NCBI GenBank assembly: GCA_017795005.1
Contig: CP051242.1
Location: 1,488,001-1,552,000 of the forward strand
Reading direction: 5' to 3'
DNA from: Balneolaceae bacterium
GTDB lineage: Bacteria > Bacteroidota > Rhodothermia > Balneolales > Balneolaceae
Length of the DNA stretch: 64,000 nt
The notes beneath the pieces were generated by a model. The model saw only the letters and a list, made by a program, of their open reading frames with translations, did not search any database and was not told the DNA's origin. Of the stretch, positions 35,004 through 42,511 are shown one piece after another (the first letter of the stretch is position 1; every line of letters starts with the position of its first letter). Both the position numbers and the translations under genes were made by a program.

Positions 35004-36146
35004 ATGTACAACATAACTGATAAAAGCGATTATCCAGATGAGTACTATGATGTTATAATAGTAGGAGCTGGTCCTGCGGGAATTGGAGTAGGCGTATTGC
35101 TCCAAAAGCTGTGTATAAATTTTATCATACTGGAAAGAGATTCTGTTGGTGCTTCCTTTAAACAATGGCCGGAAGAAACCCGGTTTATCTCTCCTTCTTT
35201 CACAGGAAACTTTTTTAAAATGCCCGATCTGAATGCAATTACCCCGGATACTTCACCCGCATTCTCATTGCTTACCGAGCATCCTACGGGAGAAGATTAT
35301 GCTGTCTACCTGGAAGATGTTTCCGAGCACCATGATTTGCCTCTACGAACAGAGGTAGATGTTCAAAAGGTGGAAAAAAACGATTATTGCTTTGTCATAA
35401 CTTCGGATAAAGGTGAGTTTAAAAGTAACTTCGTGATATGGGCAGCGGGAGAATATCAATACCCCGAAAAGAATGCCTTTGAAGGAAGTGATTTGTGCAC
35501 CCATTACTCCGAGATTGATTCTTTTTCAGAAATAAACGGGCTGGAACATATTGTAATAGGAGCTTACGAATCTGGTTTTGATGCTGTGTATAACCTGATC
35601 AGAGAGAAGAAAATCGTGACACTCCTCGATGATGCCAATTATTTAGACCTTATTAACAGTGATTCAAGTTATTCCTTATCGCCATTTACAAGAGACCGGG
35701 TAGAATATATAACCGATCTCTATGACTATTACACCGCCACCAAAGTTGAAAGTGTGGAACTTGAAGATGATTCCTACATTGTTAAAACTGCAAATGGGCA
35801 TGTATTTAGTTCAGCACAAAAACCCATTAATTGTACAGGCTTTGCAAGCAGTCTTACTCTTGTGAAAGAGCTTTTTGAGTTTGAAGATAAATACCCTCTT
35901 TTGACTGAATTCGACGAATCCACCAGAATATCCAACTTATTTTTAGTTGGTCCACAGGTAAAACATAGAACTGCTCTGTTCTGCTTCATTTATAAGTACA
36001 GGCAAAGATTCGCCATTGTGGCTGAAAGGATTGCAAAAAAAACCGGAATTCCTGACGATATGATTGAAAATGTTTTAAAGGACTATAAAGACAACAATTT
36101 CTATTTGCAGGATCTATCCTGTTGCGATGATAAGTGTGTTTGTTAG
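35004..36146 (+). CDS. FAD/NAD(P)-dependent oxidoreductase with Cys-rich tail
   Basis: The 380-residue protein resembles flavin monooxygenase-like or YpdA-like proteins. It has an FAD motif VIIVGAGPAGIGVGV, a middle nucleotide-site region (HIVIGAYESGFDAVYN) and NCTGFAS near the end of the FAD domain. The last ten residues, LSCCDDKCVC, hold four Cys and could bind a metal or act as a redox tail. An upstream palindrome links it to the putative Zur regulon. Substrate is unknown. YpdA-like bacillithiol reductase is one possibility among several. Confidence 0.8.
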   Translation: MYNITDKSDYPDEYYDVIIVGAGPAGIGVGVLLQKLCINFIILERDSVGASFKQWPEETRFISPSFTGNFFKMPDLNAITPDTSPAFSLLTEHPTGEDYAVYLEDVSEHHDLPLRTEVDVQKVEKNDYCFVITSDKGEFKSNFVIWAAGEYQYPEKNAFEGSDLCTHYSEIDSFSEINGLEHIVIGAYESGFDAVYNLIREKKIVTLLDDANYLDLINSDSSYSLSPFTRDRVEYITDLYDYYTATKVESVELEDDSYIVKTANGHVFSSAQKPINCTGFASSLTLVKELFEFEDKYPLLTEFDESTRISNLFLVGPQVKHRTALFCFIYKYRQRFAIVAERIAKKTGIPDDMIENVLKDYKDNNFYLQDLSCCDDKCVC

Positions 36147-36161
36147 TCATGTTAATAGAAG

Positions 36162-36446
36162 ATGAAAAATAGATATATAATTTCGATAGAGAAACTCCAC
36201 CTTATTGCAGGATTTTCCCTCGTGCTTTCTGGCATATTGGTGTACCGGATTGATGGTTTTGAAATGGCATTATCCTGGGGAATATTCGGCGCAATGTATA
36301 TCTCCATGTCAGATATCGGTGAGGATGAAATGAGTGAGGAAAAACTACGTCAACCGAACCATGCAGTAAGGCGTTTGTTTGGATATGTTGGAGCTGTTCT
36401 GGGAGTAATTTTAGTTCTTTTCTACCTCAATAAAATATTTCTATAA
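36162..36446 (+). CDS. Small membrane protein, unknown
   Basis: This 94-residue protein has hydrophobic segments at about 13-28, 32-48 and 72-92, joined by an acidic stretch (SDIGEDEMSEEKLRQ). It starts 15 bases after the flavoprotein gene and so probably shares its operator and promoter. No family recognised. Confidence 0.65.
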   Translation: MKNRYIISIEKLHLIAGFSLVLSGILVYRIDGFEMALSWGIFGAMYISMSDIGEDEMSEEKLRQPNHAVRRLFGYVGAVLGVILVLFYLNKIFL

Positions 36447-36466
36447 GTCAATCCCAAGCCTTAAAA

Positions 36467-36489
36467 TTAATGCAACAGTGTTGCATTAA
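36467..36489. promoter_or_regulatory. Candidate Zur/Fur-type operator 2
   Basis: A perfect 10-3-10 palindrome: arms TTAATGCAAC and GTTGCATTAA around AGT. It is the longest of the set. It lies 109 bases before the DsrE-like gene and 20 bases before a second copy. Confidence 0.75.
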
Positions 36490-36508
36490 CAGGAATTTTT
36501 CTTATTAT

Positions 36509-36523
36509 TGCAACACTGTTGCA
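36509..36523. promoter_or_regulatory. Candidate Zur/Fur-type operator 3
   Basis: The core TGCAAC-ACT-GTTGCA is a perfect 6-3-6 palindrome in tandem with operator 2. A near -7 element (TACTATTTG, 36537-36545) follows 14 bases later, so a bound repressor would cover the promoter of the DsrE-like gene. Confidence 0.7.
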
Positions 36524-36597
36524 TTTAAAGTAAAAATACTATTTGCGACCATACGATTTTCTTAATAGAGCCATCAACAAATCAAACAAATATTATT

Positions 36598-36975
36598 ATG
36601 AAAGTAGCTTACATTTTTAAAACTAACATGGCTTCTACATTTCAACTGGCTACGATGATTTTGCCTCAATTAGAGCAAAATATTCACGGAGTAGAAGTAG
36701 TAGGTATGTTCTTTTTTGACGAAAACGCACACGTACTAAGAAAAGGAAATGAAACTGGAGAACGATTGAACAAGATTGCCAAAGAAAATGGAATGTTGGT
36801 TATGGCTTGTGACCAATGTGCGTTGAGGCGCGATTTGGCGGAAGGAGAATTTGATCAATGCGGTACGGGAAATGTACAACCAAAAAATATGATAGAAGTG
36901 GGACAAGTAGGTTGCTTTCCTCAATTGTATAGTGCTTTAAGTGGTAATATTCCAAACTTGGTTATTACTCTCTAA
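36598..36975 (+). CDS. DsrE-family protein
   Basis: The 125-residue cytoplasmic protein has the DsrE/YchN Rossmann-like layout. It starts with MKVAYIFKT, then VEVVGMFFFDENAHVL, and contains three Cys-containing segments (CDQCALR, QCGTG and GCFPQLY). DsrE-like proteins act in sulfur transfer or bind small ligands. Two tandem palindromes upstream make it the most heavily marked gene of the candidate regulon. The Cys pair in CDQC may bind metal or carry persulfide. Confidence 0.78.
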   Translation: MKVAYIFKTNMASTFQLATMILPQLEQNIHGVEVVGMFFFDENAHVLRKGNETGERLNKIAKENGMLVMACDQCALRRDLAEGEFDQCGTGNVQPKNMIEVGQVGCFPQLYSALSGNIPNLVITL

Positions 36976-37231
36976 TAATTGAAGTAGCCATTTGAGTGAA
37001 CGAAAAGCTTACTCTAAAAAGGATATCTAAATTTGATAGTTTGCACCATTATAAGAGTTAATTTCTACCTGTTTTAATGATTTCCTCGAAAACATCAATT
37101 GGCTAAAACTTTAAACTATTTGTTCATTCCCGTTTCCTTTTAAGATTATACCCCCCTATACAAACAATCTTGCGTAAAATGAAAGAACTATTCAGGATAG
37201 CTTGGTTTATGACCACTATCAATGTAGAATC

Positions 37232-38077
37232 ATGATCTCAGACACAATTCACTGGAATCCTGATCCCGAGATAGTCAATATCTTAGGGTTCCCCATAAGA
37301 TATTATGGGTTACTCTTTGCAGGTGGAATTTTCCTGAGTATATATGTTTTGCGTTGGATTTTTAAGCAGGAAGAAATACCAATTGAAAATCTTGATAAAT
37401 TAACAACCTATGGAATAATTGGAATTTTGGTTGGGGCCCGGCTTGGCCACTGTTTGTTTTATGAACCTTCCTATTATTTATCTCATCCATTGGAAATGAT
37501 TTTACCAATTTCCTTTAATCCGAATGGCGGAATAAAATTTACAGGATACCAGGGACTTGCAAGTCATGGAGGGGCATTAGGGTTGCTTATCGCAATTTAT
37601 TTGTATATCAAAAAGACTGGATATTCGATGATTAATACCATCGATTTGATAGCAGTTGTTACAGGAGTCGCAGCTGGATTTATCAGACTTGCTAATTTCA
37701 TGAATTCTGAAATTATTGGCATGCCTACTACAAAACCTTGGGGAATAATTTTTGACCGGGTGGATAATCTTCCAAGGCATCCCGCTCAATTATATGAAGC
37801 TATTTGCTACATTATGATTTTTGGAATTATGATTTTTCTATACAAAACTAAAAGGGAAAAACTCAAAAATGGATTCTTTTTTGGTCTGGTTTTAGTTTTA
37901 ATCTTTTCTGCCAGATTTTTCATTGAATTTGTTAAGGAAAATCAGGTAGGATTTGAAGATGGAATGATATTCAATATGGGACAACTTCTAAGTATCCCTT
38001 ACATTTTAATTGGTATTGGCTTCATGATTTATGGGTTTAACAAGACAAAGAAGCTCAATGCACAGCACCAACTATAA
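37232..38077 (+). CDS. lgt: Prolipoprotein diacylglyceryl transferase
   Basis: Lgt moves diacylglycerol from phosphatidylglycerol to the lipobox Cys of prolipoproteins in the inner membrane. The start is ATG 37232 (MISDTIHWNPDPEI). A TTG at 37202 would add ten residues without family support. About seven helices and the signature regions are present: GARLGHCLFYEP, GGLASHGG-like HGGALG, and RLANFMNSEIIG. The 281-residue length is normal. The 256-base gap upstream holds a TATA-C6-TATA stretch but no palindrome of the TGCAAC type. Confidence 0.9.
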   Translation: MISDTIHWNPDPEIVNILGFPIRYYGLLFAGGIFLSIYVLRWIFKQEEIPIENLDKLTTYGIIGILVGARLGHCLFYEPSYYLSHPLEMILPISFNPNGGIKFTGYQGLASHGGALGLLIAIYLYIKKTGYSMINTIDLIAVVTGVAAGFIRLANFMNSEIIGMPTTKPWGIIFDRVDNLPRHPAQLYEAICYIMIFGIMIFLYKTKREKLKNGFFFGLVLVLIFSARFFIEFVKENQVGFEDGMIFNMGQLLSIPYILIGIGFMIYGFNKTKKLNAQHQL

Positions 38078-38235
38078 TTCATTGTAGTTTTCCTGTTAAC
38101 AATGAACTAATAGATTATTTAACCTGATAGATATCACATAGAAAATCTTCGCAACGAAATTTTGGCGCAGACTGTTTAAATTACTTTCCTTATTTTATCT
38201 ACACCTAAAAACTAAAAAAAAACTATTCTGATCAG

Positions 38236-39108
38236 ATGATAAAGAACATATTTATGTGGGTTTTAGCGGTATTGTTAGCCTTAGCCGCAATGATATATCA
38301 AAGGAGTACAGGTCCTACATATGAATTCAAAGGTCAGCTGGAGTATAATGGTGAAGCACACAAATATGAACTTCTTCGGTCTCATGAGACTACCGGGGGA
38401 GCCAAAATTGAGTTGCCCTATTTTGAAGGAGCCGATTACAATGCAACATTACATTATAAGCGGTATCAGACACAGGATACTATTACAACTTCAGCTTTTC
38501 AGCTGGATGAAAACGATCAATTCATTGCTCAGTTACCAGTACAACCAGCCGCCGGTAAGATGGAGTACTTTATTACAGGCGCTATTGATGGAGAAAGATT
38601 TACTATTCCTGAACAGGGTGAAAAGGATATTGTATTAAGATATAAAGACCCTGTTTCCAATAACATCTTAATTCCTCACGTAGTGTTGATGATTTTGGTA
38701 ATCATTTTTGGAATGCGGGCTGGATTAGGTGCGCTTTTCGATGATGGCACAATGCGCAAATGGACCGCTGCGGCTTTTACAGCAATGACGATCGGGGGGA
38801 TGATACTAGGACCCTTAGTGCAGAAAAGTGCTTTTGGTGAGTATTGGACAGGATTTCCATTCGGAGGTGATTTTACCGACAATAAAATGCTCATCATGTG
38901 GGTAGCCTGGGCATTAGCATTGGCTATCATTGGCTTTAAAGAAAAAAAGAAAGAAATAGTGAGCAGGGTGACAGTTATGATCGCTGCATTAGTGATGACG
39001 GTGGTTTATCTGATTCCCCACAGCATGGGTGGGTCTACCCTTGATTATGATGCAGTGGACCAGGGAATTGATCCAAAAGAAGCAATTAAAACAGGTGCTG
39101 AAAACTAG
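38236..39108 (+). CDS. Membrane protein with periplasmic beta domain, unknown
   Basis: The 290-residue protein has an N-terminal anchor (about 5-20), an extracytoplasmic domain to about 140 that looks beta-rich (FKGQLEYNGEAHKYELL), and then about four helices (145-162, 175-195, 215-232, 245-262). No motif identifies a family. It lies 36 bases before another small membrane protein, and the two probably work together. Confidence 0.7.
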   Translation: MIKNIFMWVLAVLLALAAMIYQRSTGPTYEFKGQLEYNGEAHKYELLRSHETTGGAKIELPYFEGADYNATLHYKRYQTQDTITTSAFQLDENDQFIAQLPVQPAAGKMEYFITGAIDGERFTIPEQGEKDIVLRYKDPVSNNILIPHVVLMILVIIFGMRAGLGALFDDGTMRKWTAAAFTAMTIGGMILGPLVQKSAFGEYWTGFPFGGDFTDNKMLIMWVAWALALAIIGFKEKKKEIVSRVTVMIAALVMTVVYLIPHSMGGSTLDYDAVDQGIDPKEAIKTGAEN

Positions 39109-39144
39109 CTATTTGGCAAATCCTTTACTAAATACTCGGTTAAG

Positions 39145-39591
39145 ATGATTGCAAATTGGATACATGTTATCGTTGTTCATGTTGTAGTTATCGGAACACC
39201 ATGGTTGCTGTACAGAGTATTTGTTCATAGAAAAGAGTCATTAGATAATAAACATTGGAAAGGCACTTACAGCTTTTTAATTGTGCTGGGAATCATAGCC
39301 GGTGTCGCGTACTTCACCGGACCAATAGCTACAGATTGGACTAAACTGGTTCTGGACCTTTACCCTCAAGACCTCGTTGAAAACCATGCACTTTGGGGAA
39401 GAGTAGCATTTGTAATTCAGGGAATTGCAGCACTCATCGGGATTATGGGCTGGGCAAGTATTCTCCAGGAAGAAAAACCTGATAAAAGGATCCCAGTCCT
39501 TTTGGTCATATTACTGATTATAAATACCCTTGTGATGGTTTATACTGCTCACCTGGGAGGATTGATCAGAAGACCGGATCTGATGCTGTAA
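39145..39591 (+). CDS. Four-helix membrane protein, possibly DUF2231-like
   Basis: The 148-residue protein has four hydrophobic helices. His residues sit near helix ends (WIHVIVVHVVV, ENHALWGR, AHLGG), as in DUF2231-type membrane proteins that may bind heme or metal. The family call is tentative. It follows the preceding membrane protein gene closely. Confidence 0.6.
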   Translation: MIANWIHVIVVHVVVIGTPWLLYRVFVHRKESLDNKHWKGTYSFLIVLGIIAGVAYFTGPIATDWTKLVLDLYPQDLVENHALWGRVAFVIQGIAALIGIMGWASILQEEKPDKRIPVLLVILLIINTLVMVYTAHLGGLIRRPDLML

Positions 39592-39801
39592 ACTAAAAAG
39601 AAGGTTCTAAAAAACTCTGAAGCAAAATTTAACACACAGATCAAGTAGAATCCTTGTTGTTATTTCGAACGGATTCTTGGGTTCCGGAAAAAGGGTGCAG
39701 ATTAGAATACCCCCTTCCTAAAAATATTTTAAGCTGGCAAATTGAGGTCTTTAATTAATTTGAGTGGAAAAAATTAGCTCAACTTATGAACTTGTTCATC
39801 A

Positions 39802-40182
39802 TCAACTAAGGCACGCTTCGCATTTTCCCTGGATTAGTATTTGCGAAACCAGCACTTCACGGTTTTCTATTTCAGGGATGGATACTTCAACAGGGAGGCA
39901 ATCTATTTTTCCGCATTCAACACATTGAAAATGAGGATGGGTATCCTTGTGTTTATGTTCTGAACATCCATCACACTTAGCGTACCATTTTATTCCGCTT
40001 TTACCAATAATGGAATGGACTACGCCGTCATCTTCCAGCTTTTCGAGAACACGGTAAATAGTTGTTTTATTTATTTCGGAATGGAGTCGTTCAACCAAAG
40101 AGCTCACAGAAATTGCTCCGGATTCTTCCTCAAACTGAGAAAGTATTAATTCTACCGATTTTGTTTTTCTTGTAATTCCCAT
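39802..40182 (-). CDS. Fur-family regulator, likely Zur
   Basis: The 126-residue regulator has an N-terminal winged helix with the Fur-family box INKTTIYRVLEKLEDDG. The C-terminal half is rich in metal ligands: KCDGCSEHKHKDTHPHFQC, the CVECGKIDC pair, and CEAC at the end. Two CxxC pairs form the structural zinc site; the HKHKDTHPHF stretch is the sensing-site region. Neighbours (MerC-like, FolE) and the palindrome 14 bases before its ATG suggest a zinc-sensing, self-regulating Zur. Fur or PerR roles cannot be excluded by sequence alone. Confidence 0.85.
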   Translation of the reverse strand: MGITRKTKSVELILSQFEEESGAISVSSLVERLHSEINKTTIYRVLEKLEDDGVVHSIIGKSGIKWYAKCDGCSEHKHKDTHPHFQCVECGKIDCLPVEVSIPEIENREVLVSQILIQGKCEACLS

Positions 40183-40195
40183 GACTTAATTTAAA

Positions 40196-40210
40196 TGCAA
40201 CCATGTTGCA
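40196..40210. promoter_or_regulatory. Candidate Zur/Fur-type operator 4, divergent
   Basis: TGCAAC-CAT-GTTGCA lies between the minus-strand regulator (ATG 14 bases away) and the plus-strand merC-like/folE pair (53 bases away). One bound dimer could control both directions, including the regulator's own gene. Confidence 0.72.
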
Positions 40211-40262
40211 ATAGCAAGTATTTTCTTATATTACTAGTCTTTATATTTTCAACTATTATTTA

Positions 40263-40667
40263 ATGAATATCTCTCTCTCAAAATCTGACAACTGGGGAAT
40301 CTGGGCCGGCGGTTTATGTATGGTTCACTGTTTCGCAACTCCCTTTCTGTTTGTGGCGTTAGCTGGTTCTTCGGTCTATTCCGGGGAGGCACCTTTGTGG
40401 TGGCTCTCAATTAACTATGTCTTTTTATTTATTTCTTTTTTTGCGGTTATGCGCTCATCCCGTACAACTTCCAGAGTCTTTATGAAGCCATTATTCTGGA
40501 TAAGCTGGATTTTTCTTTCATTTGTCATCGTTAATGAACAATTCGAATGGCTTGAACTTTCGGAGGCTATAACCTATATAGCTGCTACTTTTTTGATTGT
40601 ATTGCATATATACAACAGAAGATATTGCCAATGTAAAACTGATACCTGCTGCGTAGATCATGAATAA
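40263..40667 (+). CDS. MerC-domain membrane protein
   Basis: The 134-residue protein has about four helices and a conserved start (WGIWAGGLCMVHCFATPF) with a Cys-x3-Cys motif in helix 1, the hallmark of the MerC domain. A second Cys cluster lies at the C-terminus (CQCKTDTCCVDHE). MerC proteins move Hg or other metals. In zinc-starvation regulons MerC-like proteins are frequent, here presumably as a zinc transporter. It overlaps folE by eight bases, so the two are co-translated. Confidence 0.85.
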   Translation: MNISLSKSDNWGIWAGGLCMVHCFATPFLFVALAGSSVYSGEAPLWWLSINYVFLFISFFAVMRSSRTTSRVFMKPLFWISWIFLSFVIVNEQFEWLELSEAITYIAATFLIVLHIYNRRYCQCKTDTCCVDHE

Positions 40668-41322
40668 AGAACAAATTGAATTAATGGGAGATAATCACAT
40701 CTCCTCAAGCGTCGAAACGCCGCTTCTTCCCACAGCATTTGATAAATCAGATGAAGAAAAGATCAAAAATATTGAAAAGTATTTTGCTCAGATAATGACT
40801 GAGCTGGGACTGGACTTATCGGATGACAGTTTGGCGGGCACTCCATATCGGGTAGCAAAAATGTATGTGAAAGAAATGTTTTATGGATTGAATCCTGAAA
40901 ACAGGCCAAAGGTTTCTACATTCGCAAATCATTATGATTACAAGAAGATCATTGTAGAGCAAAACATCAATATCGACTCTGCCTGCGAACATCATTTTCT
41001 TCCTATAACCGGTTATGCTCACATCGGATATATTCCTACAGAACGAGTAATTGGTCTATCCAAAATTAACAGATTGGTTGATTACTATTCCCACCGTCCC
41101 CAAGTTCAGGAGCGGTTATCCTTGCAAATACTCCAGGATTTGCAAAACGCACTCGATACCAAAGATGTAATCGTGATGATCAATTCAAAACATCTTTGCG
41201 TTTCTACCCGAGGCATTAAAGACAAAGAAAGCTTTACAACTACCCTGGAATATGGAGGCTGTTTTGAACAAAGAGAGCACCGCGAAGAGTTCTTAAAATT
41301 GATTGGGGATAAAACGCTTTAA
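40660..41322 (+). CDS. folE: GTP cyclohydrolase I (FolE type)
   Basis: FolE makes dihydroneopterin triphosphate from GTP, the first step of folate and pterin synthesis. The zinc ligands are visible: the Cys and His in SACEHHFLP and the Cys in SKHLCVSTRG. The signature YIPTERVIGLSKINRLVDYY is intact. The 220-residue length is typical. Placement behind a Zur-type operator with merC suggests a starvation-induced copy of a zinc enzyme. Whether another folE exists elsewhere cannot be seen here. Confidence 0.92.
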   Translation: MNKEQIELMGDNHISSSVETPLLPTAFDKSDEEKIKNIEKYFAQIMTELGLDLSDDSLAGTPYRVAKMYVKEMFYGLNPENRPKVSTFANHYDYKKIIVEQNINIDSACEHHFLPITGYAHIGYIPTERVIGLSKINRLVDYYSHRPQVQERLSLQILQDLQNALDTKDVIVMINSKHLCVSTRGIKDKESFTTTLEYGGCFEQREHREEFLKLIGDKTL

Positions 41323-41373
41323 TTAACACATTTTAAAATATGAACCAGTTCGCTAATCGTATTTTAATTAATA

Positions 41374-41871
41374 TTAACGCCGCTTGATTTTAATACTCAA
41401 TCCTTTCTGAACAGACCAGCCTTGTTTGTCGGTTACATTTATGTGGAAGTGATAGTCTCCATCCTGATACTCATTTCCATCATTGTCGGTTGAAGGGATC
41501 GTGAAATCCAAGTTAGTAGTGTACTCATTTCGCCCTTCAGGAATTGTAAAGTCTTCAATGAAAACATAAGGATTGGTAGTTTCTTTTATGGGCTCCAAGT
41601 CATCACAGCTCAGAACTTCGGTCGTGTGAGCGTGATGATCAAAATTATTATGAATATCGATATTATAGGAGCCCAACTCAACATTATCGGTTAACTTTGC
41701 TTTGATGACGTAGGGTTCACCAAAGTATAGCGTGTCACAGTTTACAGGAAATGCCCCACTGATGTTCAAATCGATTTCGGGTTTAACCGTATCTACTTCT
41801 GGCTCGGTGGAGCAGGCATATAAGACCATAATCAGGAGAGAAAGAATAATTGATGACTTTAGAATCTTCAT
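41374..41871 (-). CDS. DUF4625-type lipoprotein (second of pair)
   Basis: The 165-residue lipoprotein (VLYAC, Cys about residue 20) has an Ig-like beta domain with the DUF4625 pattern: KAKLTDNVELGSYNIDIHNNF, then a His patch (HHAHT) and YHFHINVTDKQG near the end. It is the last gene of the minus-strand group led by the TonB receptor. Likely periplasmic or surface metal binding, by His content and context. Confidence 0.75.
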   Translation of the reverse strand: MKILKSSIILSLLIMVLYACSTEPEVDTVKPEIDLNISGAFPVNCDTLYFGEPYVIKAKLTDNVELGSYNIDIHNNFDHHAHTTEVLSCDDLEPIKETTNPYVFIEDFTIPEGRNEYTTNLDFTIPSTDNDGNEYQDGDYHFHINVTDKQGWSVQKGLSIKIKRR

Positions 41872-41895
41872 AGCTAAATCATGATATTTTAAAGG

Positions 41896-41922
41896 TGGCG
41901 GGACCTTTTAACAGTCCCGCCA
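41896..41922 (-). terminator. GC-rich hairpin between the two DUF4625 genes
   Basis: A 9-bp perfect stem (TGGCGGGAC / GTCCCGCCA) with a 9-base loop lies between the two lipoprotein genes. There is no strong T-run on either side, so it may pause or stabilise mRNA rather than fully terminate. Confidence 0.4.
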
Positions 41923-42021
41923 TGAATTGTTTATTAATAATTGTATATAAAAAAGAAGTAGCTTTTCGCGATTGATTATCAAACCAATTGGCATTGATGA
42001 TTACAACCTGCAATCAACTAA

Positions 42022-42486
42022 TTAGTTCTCACTTGCCGTAATCTGGAAATCTTCTACTTCTTCTTCTGTTTGGTTACCAAGTTCGTCAGTTACAACGAAA
42101 TGAAAATGATAGGTGCCAGGTTCTGCTGTGGTAGGAATGTCAACATGTTTGTGAAAGGTGGTATTCAACAGACCTTCGAACTCAGTATAAACTGAATCAA
42201 ACTCCCATCCATGATCATCTTCGTCCATAAGTAAGTGGTCATGGTCGTGATCATGTTCTTCACCTTCCAAGTGAATTTCAATTTTGATGGTGCTGATCCT
42301 TCCTTCGGCAACAACGTCAGCCTCTATGTGGATATCGCTACCTACAGAAGCAGTTTTAGTATTTCCGTGTCCTAATTCAAGATCTCTGATTTCAGGCGCT
42401 GATATTTCGTTATTATCGTCACAGGAAAAAGCAAATAAAACCGATCCTGCGATTAATATGGTGGTATAAAGTTTATTTTTTTTCAT
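42022..42486 (-). CDS. DUF4625-type lipoprotein with His-Asp repeat (first of pair)
   Basis: The 154-residue lipoprotein (LFAFSC, Cys about residue 22) has an Ig-like domain like its neighbour. An EEHDHDHDHLLMDEDDH segment lies near residues 79-95, and THFHFVVTDELGNQ-type strands follow. The alternating His-Asp run would bind zinc or a similar metal. It starts 26 bases after the TonB receptor, so the two are co-expressed. Confidence 0.78.
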   Translation of the reverse strand: MKKNKLYTTILIAGSVLFAFSCDDNNEISAPEIRDLELGHGNTKTASVGSDIHIEADVVAEGRISTIKIEIHLEGEEHDHDHDHLLMDEDDHGWEFDSVYTEFEGLLNTTFHKHVDIPTTAEPGTYHFHFVVTDELGNQTEEEVEDFQITASEN

Positions 42487-42511
42487 TGATTTATAGATTT
42501 ATTTGGTGTTA

